This document shows, one piece after another, positions 25,262 through 34,956 of a stretch of 64,000 bases of DNA. The position numbers and the translations under genes were made by a program. How positions within the stretch are numbered: the first letter of the stretch is position 1; every line of letters starts with the position of its first letter. Below the pieces are notes generated by a model, which did not search any database, was not told the origin of the DNA, and saw only the letters and a program-made list of their open reading frames with translations. Origin of the DNA: Homarus americanus (lineage: Eukaryota > Arthropoda > Malacostraca > Decapoda > Nephropidae); assembly GCF_018991925.1 (NCBI RefSeq), contig NW_024736071.1:9195231-9259230 (forward strand). Direction: 5' to 3'.

Positions 25262-25444
25262 TCAATCATCAAAGTCAAATTCAAACGTTTGGAATAAAAA
25301 GTTTATTTTTGAAGCTTGAATCGTTTCATAAGCATTCCAAAAATACCGGCCTAGAATTGCTGTATCGTCAAAATTTCGATTGTTGTCGTATAACCCATAG
25401 TTTGACGACCCCAAGTTAAGTGAAGGTAATACATGAATTTTCAT
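25262..25444 (-). pseudogene. exon-like frame, unknown protein (unit 2)
   Basis: A minus-strand open frame ending in TGA contains NNRNFDDTAILGRYFWNAYE. This aligns loosely with GENDFEITARLYCESM of the frame at 26092-26337: the F-x-x-T-A-x-L spacing is shared and a preceding leucine-tyrosine segment is similar. The two lie about 809 bp apart. It ends in an acidic FEFDFDD and stop instead of a splice donor. Interpreted as a diverged paralogous exon; function unknown. Confidence 0.25.
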
Positions 25445-25559
25445 TGCTCATCAGCTAATGACCGAAGTCTTCAGGATAAGTAGTAGTGATTAACACTTAT
25501 TGAAAATAAATGATATGGATGCGGACTCCTAGCTACAGTAGGTCTGTTACAGGGTACGC

Positions 25560-25637
25560 GTCTGGAAGCAAGGCATTTGCTGTACCACCGTCCAAAGTCA
25601 AGATTTTCAAAGATATGTAAGATGTCTTCTCCTAATT
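25560..25637 (-). CDS. candidate internal exon, unknown protein
   Basis: A strong acceptor on the minus strand (TTTGTTTTCTTTTCCAG, AG at 25638-25639) precedes an open segment LGEDILHIFENLDFGRWYSK. The frame continues open to about 25471. No good splice donor is evident; GTGGTA near 25590 is weak. The reading phase does not match the donor of the upstream frame at 26092, so the two cannot be joined as they stand. Homologous by eye to the segment around LGEDMNILIFNLDAG at 24770-24917. Confidence 0.25.
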
Positions 25638-26091
25638 CTGGAAAAGAAAACAAATCTAGTAAAGATAAACTTAGTCTTGTTGTCATCTTTGTGCCGTAGT
25701 TTAGCTGAACAAAATGCAAATTTAACATAAAAACATTGGAGTCTAATGTCAGAGAGCACTTTTTTTTTAATCGATATTCTACGGTCCCTGAAATTCAAAG
25801 AAGAAAAATATAAGTACGTGTTTTATTAATATACATTCAAACAGTGGGGGGACAGGCCAGAAACTGCTTGCTGACAGGTCCTGATAATAGAATTTATCTC
25901 TTTTACGAGTAAAGTGTCATAAACGCCTTGCTTTTTAGGGGAAAATAAACAAGATTAGATAGAATTTGGTCTTGCACATCAGTATCAATCTTGAAAATAG
26001 TTCTGCCACAGACTTAATTTGTTATTGTGATTACGTAACGGCTGGCAGCTTTGTTGCTTCGCGGTCACAACAATTTATAACAGTGTCTTAC

Positions 26092-26337
26092 CCGGGTCAT
26101 CAAATATTCCATCCATAATTTCTTTCTGATTGAAGATATGAAACGCATCGATTCGCAGTAAAGTCTTGCAGTAATTTCAAAGTCATTTTCGCCGCCAACT
26201 TTGTGATATAGCTTAAGTAAATTAGTTCGATACGTCTTAACATCTCCAGTTAAGGGAAATATTTTACGTACTAAAGCTTGATATTTCGAATTATGTTTGT
26301 GATACCAACGAGTGTCAGAGAAGAGGGGACATTTGTC
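26092..26337 (-). CDS. candidate exon, unknown 82-codon frame
   Basis: Open minus-strand frame after a TGA at 26340-26338. It reads DKCPLFSDTRWYHKHNSKYQ, ALVRKIFPLTGDVKTYRTNL, LKLYHKVGGENDFEITARLY and CESMRFISSIRKKLWMEYLM plus TR, and then meets a consensus donor CGG|GTAAGA at 26092/26091. The amino-acid mix is protein-like, without low-complexity bias, and no repeat explains it. It has no initiating Met, so it would be internal; a possible acceptor is the AG near 26336 with a poor pyrimidine tract. No family recognised. It could belong to a host gene, an unknown transposon or an endogenous viral fragment. Confidence 0.35.
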
Positions 26338-27619
26338 TCATTAAGGGCAGTAACTTTTTTTTTCATTCTCTTCAATTATAACTCGTAGAAAAACTTTCGA
26401 AATGTGATTATATATTTTCTTTCACAAGTTTTTTGTTTAGTAATTGTGAATATGTACTAAAAAATGCGATAAAGACAAGTGCTAATTTGACACTGGCGAA
26501 TGATAATAACAACCGCAATTATGGATCACCTGAAGATTATTCCCTAACTTATCTCATCTAAAGATTAACCTCCATAACACTATTTAGAGATAAGTTTAGG
26601 ATAGGTTAGGTTGCGTTAAGATAGGCAATCCTTAGGTGAAATAAGCTGGGAAGGAATCTTCAGGTAATCCATATTAATTACAATGCATTCAACACCAAAG
26701 TGATACCGGCTTCACTATATAAACGGTCCCTGAGAAGATTTGTCGTCTTTGGTAACTGTTACGGAGTATTAAGTATAATAATATATAGATACAGCTATAA
26801 TTCCCTTAATTATGAATGCAGTGTTAGCAGTAGCTGAAGTAAGTTAATGGAGAACGAAAGCCAGATTAAACACCTAGGATCCCCAACTCTTGTGAGGATA
26901 ACGAACGTTTAGGAGGGAAAGGGGGGGGGGGGGCAACTCTGCTCAAGATTCACACGTTACGAATTCTTTTCCCGGGTAAAAACAGGCACGAAGCAGTTTG
27001 TTCTAATGAGCAAACAAACCGCTGTAAATGTATATGTTCAGTTTATTAAGAGTGTTCCAGTGTTGGGTGAAGAACTAGCGTGGTGAGAGTGTACACACAC
27101 CTCGTCAGCCTCCCCCATTCATTATTCATTTGTTTACACGTTCTCGCTTGTGACGTCACGCGGGAAACCACAACCACACACACACACCTTACGAAATAAG
27201 GTATGCTAGGATGTGTGTATAGAATAATAAAATACGCATGGCATTTCATATTAATTAACATGACAATTCTTAGCACAGATAGTTTGTATAGGCTAGGCAT
27301 TGTATACATCTTAATAGACATCGTACTATGTATTCAAAGACAGCATACTGTATTTATTTTACGAAGGATCGTAAATGAAGCCCAAGATAAGAATGTTAGT
27401 GTGTGAAAAATGCTGGTCATTGTGAGCATACAACATAACACGAGGCATTGGTACTGTTTGTACACAAAACAACATATTTCGTCTACCACTACCACTTAGA
27501 CTGTAATAACTGACTCGGAATGTGAAATATTTAAAGCAGTAAAGGTTTCCTCAAATAATTATATATTAGACACCAATTTTGAGGACTATTCATAAATGTG
27601 CTTGCAAGGCTCACTTCTC
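26338..27619. other. AT-rich sequence, nothing recognised
   Basis: Includes a 13-base G-run at 26921-26933 and a TTAGG-like motif near 26600. Short open frames only. Confidence 0.4.
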
Positions 27620-27688
27620 TTAAGGCTCCCTTCACACGAGCGTGTTTTCATGCCACGTGAAAACATGCTCGTGTGAAGGGAGCCTAAG
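27620..27688. repeat. miniature hairpin with TTAA-like flank
   Basis: Arm 27624-27650 (GGCTCCCTTCACACGAGCG then TGTTTTCA) and arm 27658-27684 pair over 27 bp with one mismatch, and a 7-nt loop TGCCACG. The left flank is TTAA and the right flank TAAG. Either a very short MITE or a hairpin RNA precursor. Confidence 0.8.
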
Positions 27689-28429
27689 GGTGTCTGCGTC
27701 TAGGGCAGCCCAAGTCCACCCAGCTGTGAATGAATACCTAATTTGTGTATCGAAAGAAGGTCAAGTCTACCGTGTGTTGTATCACCACTGCCTTAATAGT
27801 CTGTCAGGTTTATTACTTCCCACTTTCGCTGCCAAACAATTCCAATGCAGCTAACTATAACTTAAGTACCCTAACAATTATTCATATCCTAGCCAGCTGT
27901 TCTAGAGGAGATAATTACTGTATGTTTAAAAGCTTGTCCAGTTTTTATGTACAGTAAATTATGCCTAGCCAGGACGTAGTCAGTTCATGTGGCCACAGCC
28001 TGAGTCTTCTAAAGGTATGCAGTATTTTAATTCAGAACTTTATTTTCTGTAGACATTCAGTTTTATCATAGAAAATGAAAATATATTAATATAAATGTTA
28101 ACTAGAAAATATTTATTATAATCACTTTTCAAGTTGTCTAACATTCTTATTCCACCTTCAACTTAGATTTGCAACAAAACGGTAGCACTCGTCATGTTGC
28201 CCTTTACAGTATTAGTATAGCTGGTTGTAAAAAAAGGGGGGGGAATAATTATCTACTGTATATTTGGAATATTTTGTATATCAGTTCGCTTCATCACCCG
28301 TTGGAGTTAGAGGATTCTGCATTTGCATTAAAAAATATTAACTGCAGAGGTTTACTATAGATTAGCTTTATTTAATATCATGAGGCAGCTCTAATGATGG
28401 TCACTGTAAACCTAAATATGACTCCTTAT
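27689..28429. other. AT-rich sequence, nothing recognised
   Basis: No repeat family or coding motif seen. Short open frames at 27642-27957 lack features. Confidence 0.4.
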
Positions 28430-29180
28430 CCCTTGCAGTTACACTACTCTTCCTTCCCCTCCCACTCCCCATCACTCCCACACCCATCCCCTCCTACGTC
28501 CCCATTACTCCTCCCAGTTTACTCCCCACACTTTCTCTACCCACTGCTTCCCTCTCACTTTCCATCCCCCTCCCACTCCCCCATCCCTCCCCTCCCCTCC
28601 CATCCCTCCCCTCCCCACTCCCATCCTCCTCCCTCCCCATCCCCTCCTACGTCCTTCTCCTCCCAGAGTTTACTCCCCACCTTTCTCTACCCACTGCTTC
28701 CTCTCACTTTTTCCTAGCCCTCCACCCCATCCTCCCACCCCCCTCCCTCCCCATCCCTTCATCCCTCCTACATCCCCATTACTCCTCCCAGTTTACTCCC
28801 CACGCTTTCTCTACCCACTGCCTCCCTTTCACTTTCCCTTCCTCCCCCCATCCCTCCCCACCCCCCTCCCTCCCTCATCCCTCCCACCCCCCTCCCTCCC
28901 CATCCCTTCCCTCCCCTCCCTACGTCCCCACTCCTCGTTCCCCACACTTTCTCTGCCCACTGCTTTCCCTCCTTTCCCTTCCTCCACACCCCTCCCTCCA
29001 CCCCTCCCACTCCCATCCCTCCCCCCTCCCCATCCCTCCCTCCTCTCCCCATCCCTCCCCCCATCCCCACCTCCTCCCCATCCCCTCCCTCCCCATCCCC
29101 TCCTACGTCCCCTTCTCCCCCAGTTTACTCCCCACTTTCTCTACCCCCTGCCTCCCTTTCACTTTCCCTTCCACTTCCCT
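28430..29180. repeat. pyrimidine-rich satellite-like block
   Basis: Five diverged copies of a segment running from CCTACGTCCCCATTACTCC through AGTTTACTCCCCACACTTTC to CTACCCACTGCTTCC. They begin near 28491, 28656, 28768, 28919 and 29101 and are separated by (CCCTCC)n stretches. Almost all plus-strand bases are C or T. The proline/serine or glycine-rich open frames here are artefacts. Confidence 0.85.
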
Positions 29181-29309
29181 TCCTCCCTCCTTGCTGTGAC
29201 ACTCGACCTGTGTCCAACCCGGAGGCACCTCGGCAGACGGGTCAGTGAGGTGGTGTGACCTGTGTTGGGAACTAATGTTTCGCGAGACATTCAGTGTTGC
29301 TTCTGCTTC

Positions 29310-29640
29310 CCCTCTCTCTCTCTCTCTCTCCCTCAGTCCATTGCTGCCTCTCAGTACTCCCTCATTCTCTCTCACTCTCCCTCAATGCCTTGCTGCCTCT
29401 CACTCTCCCTCGACCCCTCGCACCTCTCACTCCTCCTCAGCCCCGTACTGCCTCTCACTCTCCCTCGACCCCTCGCACCTCTCACTCCTCCTCAGCCCCT
29501 TACTGCTTCTCACTCTCCCTCAATCCCTTACTGCTTCTCACTCTCCCGAAACCTCTTACTATCTCTCATTCTCCCTCAACTATTTGCTGCTTCTCACTCC
29601 ATTTCACTTTTCCTCAATCACTAAGTACCTCTACTCCCCT
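29310..29640. repeat. (CTCTCACTCTCCCTC)-type minisatellite
   Basis: Imperfect units of about 30-40 bp built on CTGCCTCTCACTCTCCCTC, following an initial CT run. Three overlapping forward open frames here come from the repeat. Confidence 0.85.
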
Positions 29641-29650
29641 CTCACTCTGA

Positions 29651-29704
29651 ACATACATACATACATACATACATACATACATACATACATACATACATAC
29701 ATAC
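29651..29704. repeat. (CATA)n microsatellite
   Basis: About 13 uninterrupted tetranucleotide units. Confidence 0.97.
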
Positions 29705-30473
29705 CAGAATAGATTTTTATTTACCTTATTTTGATGGGAATTTAATAACAAAATGCCTGGTAATTATTCCGCTTCTTAAATTTGTTAAACTTCTGATGCT
29801 GCTGCTGCTGCTGCTGCTTGTATTTAATGCCTTAATGCCGAGCATTTAGGCGAGTTATCACGAAAGACTTAGAGCCGTCCGTGACTTACATATCTTGTAC
29901 ATTTTCACCAGCCTTTTTAAGACGTGACACAGAACAACTCCCGGGTGTATTTTATCTGGAACCTTGTATTTTATACCACGCCGGATCCTTCCATTCACAG
30001 ATGTATATAAGAATCAGTGCAGTCTGTGTGTTTGGCTGTGAACAAGTTTTTTTTCAGGAATGATCTAACGGATTATTGTGAAATTTTGCTCCATGATAGC
30101 ATCTCCCGGATGGTATTTATATTTTTTGTTTTTAATTCCCCCTCCCTCCCCCACCAAAAAAAAAATGCTAAATATACACCTGTAGATATTTTCAGTAACA
30201 GTAAGTAGTATTTGGCTGTGGTCAAATGTATATTACTTTAATTAATTATTTATATATCTATTTTAGATTTATTCTGCTCTAATTTTCATGTTCATTGTGA
30301 GTCTCTTTAGCTGGTCAGCGCGGAGCATTGATCACTGGGTCCTCAGGATCTAATATAAATATACTTCCAATATTGACCTTCTGGATATAGAAATTTTTGT
30401 GGGTATACTGTACAGTACCTGAAGGTTAGGCACTCCACTTTAGTTCACTTCCATTTTAAATACCCTTAATGAT
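29705..30473. other. unassigned sequence with short (CTG)7
   Basis: A CTG repeat lies at 29798-29818; the rest shows no recognisable feature. Confidence 0.4.
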
Positions 30474-30830
30474 AACCTAACGTAACCAAAGTTAATCTAA
30501 CCTAACCTAATCTAAATTCATTAACTTAACCTAACCTAACTTAGCCAAACCTAATCTAACCTATTCTAACCTAACCTTATCTAGTCTAACCTAATCTAAC
30601 CTCACCTAATCTAACCTCACCTAATCTAACCTAACATTATCTAGTCTAACCTAATCTAACCTCACCTAATCTAACCTCACCTAATCTAACCTCACCTAAT
30701 CTAACCTCACCTAATCTAACCTAACATTATCTAGTCTGACCTAATCTAACCTCACCTAATCTAACCTAACCTTATCTAATCTAACCTAACCTAATCTTAT
30801 ATAACCTAACCTAACCTAAACTAGCCCCTA
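30474..30830. repeat. degenerate telomere-like (CCTAA)n array
   Basis: Dominated by CCTAACCTAATCTAACCTCA-type pentamer and decamer variants, i.e. the reverse complement of the arthropod telomeric repeat TTAGG. A higher-order CACCTAATCTAACCT unit recurs. Interpreted as an interstitial telomere-like repeat, not a chromosome end. Confidence 0.85.
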
Positions 30831-31611
30831 CACATAACGTTATGGTGTTTAATCATCACGTAAAATAAGGTAGGGTGCCTAATTTTCAGGTGGTCCATGG
30901 ATATACTTTAGGAATTTCGACCACTGTCACCACCTAATGTTCACATGTTCACACTGTGTTCATAAGGTATGTAAGAGGTCATTATAATATTGTTCACATA
31001 TGTTCAGCTCAGTCAATCATCTGTACTATATCATGCAATGTGGCGGCATTATGTTAATAGAGATTTGAAAATGAATTGTTTTCAAACTTAATTAGTCTTT
31101 AATGCTTGATTGATGATTATGGTAATGATGTTGCTGCTAGTATAATGTTATTGTTGCTATTAATCATGGTAGTAATAATAGATTCTCTTATGTTTCTTCA
31201 CTCTGCTGTCTCATTCTATTATTCCCGTCACCAACGCCATCTCTTCTCCCTTCCACTTCTTCGGAACTCTCATCATTAGATAACTTTCTGTCATTACTCG
31301 TATCATTTCCTATAATTTCCTTCCTTTTCACAATATCTTCACAATCCTGTAAGTCATAACCTAAATCTCTCACAGGTACATTGTACTAATTAAATACCTG
31401 CTTTCCCCTTAGAGCATTTACTGTCACTGAGGTGCTTATGTCATTGTAATAATCTTGTACCGTTCAATGTTTTTTTACTATAGAATTTTACAAGTTGATC
31501 TCTCTAATTTCCTGACCTATATTCACTCATTTTCTCATAACTTTCGCCCCTGACTTTTATAAAACTGTTCCCTCATTCCCAGCGTCATTATACGTCAAAC
31601 TACTTTTTTCT
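30831..31611. other. AT-rich sequence, nothing recognised
   Basis: No convincing feature. A minus-strand 61-codon frame at 31188-31373 is rich in charged residues but unrecognised. Confidence 0.4.
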
Positions 31612-31624
31612 TTCTTTTTTTATA

Positions 31625-33400
31625 GCGGCCTCCAGCCTCCCCCAATAGCCATACCTTCGCCCACCATTTGTACCTTAATGTAAATATCCTATTTTTGTAA
31701 GTAGCTATCTAGCTGTGTTGAGTTAGTTGAGCTGCAGATCTATGCGGCATTCGGTGACTGTAGCCTCGCAGGTCAATATCTGCAACTGTTGTCGGCTTTA
31801 AGTTTCGGTCTCCTCCGTTCTGAGGCAAACAAAGCCGACCGAGAGGAAAGGACAATCGACTTGTCTCATCCAGGCGCAGCAACGCCTTCTGGGCCGCTGC
31901 TTCTTGTTCCGGATATCACCTCCGCGGTCTGTCGTAGAAGCATCTTGCACCCGGTCCCCGCTCCACAGAGGTTGTGAACACTAGAGGGTGGCTGCAGCAG
32001 TCAACGTTCTGGTTCTCCGTTATGCCCTTATCTTGTCGTTTCACCGTTTCTCCTGTGCGGCATCTAGAACTAAGTTGCGGTGACATGCGGCTGTGGAATA
32101 AAAAAAATCCTGATGTCGAAGAAGGCTGCGCTTCTGTCCCAGCGTCCAGAATCCTGGAAACGACGTCAACACTTGGGCTTCGTTGGATGTGTTTGAAGTC
32201 TTATGTTGGAGAGATCTCTTAGGCCAATGGAAGAGTCGGTTCTACCCTGACATCACGGCATTCCTTCAACATATTTGCTGTGAATCCCCTTACTTCATCA
32301 TGCCTCGCCGCAAGCCCCTTTTTCTTCCTTTTAACATGGCGTCGACGTCACAGGAAAACCCACACACGTTGAGAGAGCAAACCTTCTGCAACCTGCCTTA
32401 GGCTTGACCCAGCATCTATAGGTATTTGTTTTGTAGAGACTGGGGAAACCATTTGTCATATCGGTAACGTGGTTAACCAGTTCCCGAGCGCCACTTCACC
32501 CACTGTGCTACTTTTTTCAAATTCTCTGGTACTTGCAGCAACAGTTGCTGCAACTTATCACCCCAACCGTGCTGTCGTTCTGTCGTAATGGACCTTCTAA
32601 TCTTGTTTACTTCACTGGTATCCACCTCTGTTTGGTTCTGAGCTGTATGTGGTCGCCAGGGCACCGTGAAGCCAATTGAGTTTTTGATGTTACAGTGGCA
32701 ACAATCTCCTCTAGTTGGTCATCATTCCTCCCAGTCTCAGTGGTAGTGCAAGGTGATCTTTCTGCAGGGTTAAGAGAAGGTGTTTCACTAATTTGGGAAT
32801 GAAATTGACACTTCCAGTAAACTTCTTCTTCAGAGGTGGAAGGGTCAAATATCGAGATAGTGCACGCTCAAATGATTCAACGTGCCAGCTCCATGGTGAA
32901 TACTGCAAAAAAACGCATGTGGCTCTTATTGTAATCTCCAGACAGAGCTTGGTTTCCCTAACCCCACTCATTCACGCTTTCCGTACGTGATGTTCGGTCT
33001 TGAAGTCCGTCATTGCCGATTACTGCGCCTGGGTGTCTTTGGCAAATCGCTTTGTTATTTTGACCGTACTTCCACGAACACCTCCATTGCCCGTTCATAA
33101 TATTCTTGGCTTCACGTGAGGACTTGCTGGCGTTTGGGTGGTACCCTATTTGTGGGCCCTCGTGGTCTTTTACCCAGGGGTCCCCACCACTTTTGATAAT
33201 TACATTTTCCTGCTCCTGTAAGGTCATCCCTTGTATTACCTTGCCCGGCCTCGGTGCCATTCCCAACAAGGGTCCCCCCTGCATTATTCTCTCCGTTGAC
33301 TTCCTTATGGTGACCTCCTCTTAGAAGCACTTGTTGTTCTACCTGCCAAAGTCTGATGAATTCTATTGATTTCAACATACATTACCACTTGAACACTTAA
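31625..33400 (-). mobile_element. RT retroelement (copy 2), RT end to C-terminus
   Basis: A more decayed but longer copy of the element at 19218-20290. Minus-strand order: DDLTGAGK...YQKWWG near 33240-33180 (the RT catalytic DD region), GPQIGYHPNASKSSREAKNI near 33170-33110, LPPLKKKFTGSVNFIPKLVK and LALPLRLGG (32860-32711), and SEVNKIRRSI with LQQLLLQVPENLKKVAQ (32600-32500). After these come degraded equivalents of the DHA/GGF and RGFW blocks. GPxxGYHPN following the DD motif is the usual post-palm pattern of this element type. Many frameshifts; inactive. The 3' end lies in an A/T-rich segment near 31615. Confidence 0.7.
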
Positions 33401-34440
33401 TCTTGATGTTGTGCAGTGCAGCCTTGCAGTTAAAGTATGTTGAATACGTTTCAAGCGTCCCACCAGGAGGGCAACCTCACAATCACGCTGCTCAAATAAC
33501 CAGGTCTCACGGCCCAGGCCAGACCAGCAGCCTCCCCACCAGCCTGGTAACCCCTTGCCCTAAGCACTGCAGGTTCCTACTGCTGCCCTGACATCATTCT
33601 TACCACCTCCATTGCCGTTTTCCGATGATCACCTCAGCCTTCTCCCACCTAGGCCTACATCCTGGATTCTTATCCAGAGATAAAACAGGCCGTCAAACAT
33701 GGAGGTGTTGCTTGTACAGAATACCCTTTCTTTGGAGACAGCAGCCAACGTGCAGAGATCTGCTACCGCCACCAAGCTTGTTAGTGCTGAGGGGCCAGCT
33801 CTCCAACAATTTTGCATCCAGACCTGAAGAGCCGCTTTCCTCCTAAGGTCTTCAGTGCCTTTTTCCACACCATCCTCCTGTTATTTTCTCGAACAGACAG
33901 CAGCATTTGGTGGGATATAGGCACCCTGGAACCTGATGCCATCGTCAAACTACTTACTACTCTCACCCGTCTTGCTTCATTCCAGACCAAAGGATTTATT
34001 TCACCTTTAACTGTGTTTTATGAAGTCTCAAAAAGTCTTAGTTTACCATTGTTAACTATATCAACCATTTGTATATCACAGGCGTCGGGACCGGGGCGGG
34101 AGGTGGGGAGCTCGGAGTGGTTTAGTGCTGTTTACTCAGAGTGAAAGATTAGGGCCCACCATATGACTTAACAGACTATACTTGGGTCAAAAGGATGACT
34201 GTCTTAACCTGAGTCTCCAGGAAATTGACCGGCAATATAAGTCAATCAGAGATGCCCTGGGTTTCTCCAGAGTTGATCCAACTACTGTACTCGCATAATC
34301 TCCGCAAACATCAAACCTCCCTGCCCTACCTGGTGGACAGTGAGGTCTGGGCCATGAATTATAATATATTTTAGCCCTTGATTACCATTTCTCTTACGTG
34401 TCCACTATATGTCCTCTGTTATGATCTCTCTCACTGAAGC
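33401..34440. other. probable degraded upstream part of RT element, then unassigned
   Basis: Moderately GC-rich, with several overlapping open frames on both strands but no RT motif I could align confidently. The part next to 33400 may hold the decayed RT fingers. Beyond 34150 nothing recognised. Confidence 0.3.
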
Positions 34441-34955
34441 ATCCTCACTCTCCTGACGTCATCATGGATCTCTCACTTAACATCACACCCCCTTCTACAA
34501 CCCTCATGACGTAACATCCCCGCCTGCTACTCTCCTTCATGACATCAAAATCGCCCTTGATACAATACTAATCGATACTAATATCGTCACACACACACCC
34601 TCTTACCCTACCCCTCTCATGTCACGAGCTCATCTGATATACCACTTTAAAGATACATCATCATGACGTTATTCTTTCACTTCCACACTTTCATGACATC
34701 ATTCTTTCTTCTCCGCGCCTTCATGGCATCACTATCCCATCTTACTCTACCCCTCATGACGCTTCTCTATTTACACACCCCATTGCAATATACCTTATGA
34801 CTTTCATCCGCGTCACACTCCCTCAAGACGTCACACCCACGTCACACTACCTCAAGACGACACATCCACGTCACACTTCCTCAAGACGTTACATCCACGT
34901 CACACTCCCTCAAGACATCACATCCACATCACACTACCTCAAGACGTCACAACTG
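34441..34955. repeat. CRE-like tandem repeats, homogenised to a 29-bp array
   Basis: The left part has scattered TCATGACGTCATC-like segments, including a perfect TGACGTCA at 34454-34461. The right part (34812-34955) is five units of 29 bp with core GTCACACTACCTCAAGACG. No coding frame. Confidence 0.8.
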
Positions 34956-34956
34956 T

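Noticed and set aside
25638..26092. Simple splice joining the 26092 donor to the 25637 acceptor
   Set aside because: The intron has GT and AG ends, but the phases disagree: the joined frame meets a stop at the second codon of the downstream segment.
28394..29070. Serine/proline-rich plus frame and glycine-rich minus frame
   Set aside because: Both follow from the C/T-rich satellite; no recognisable motif.
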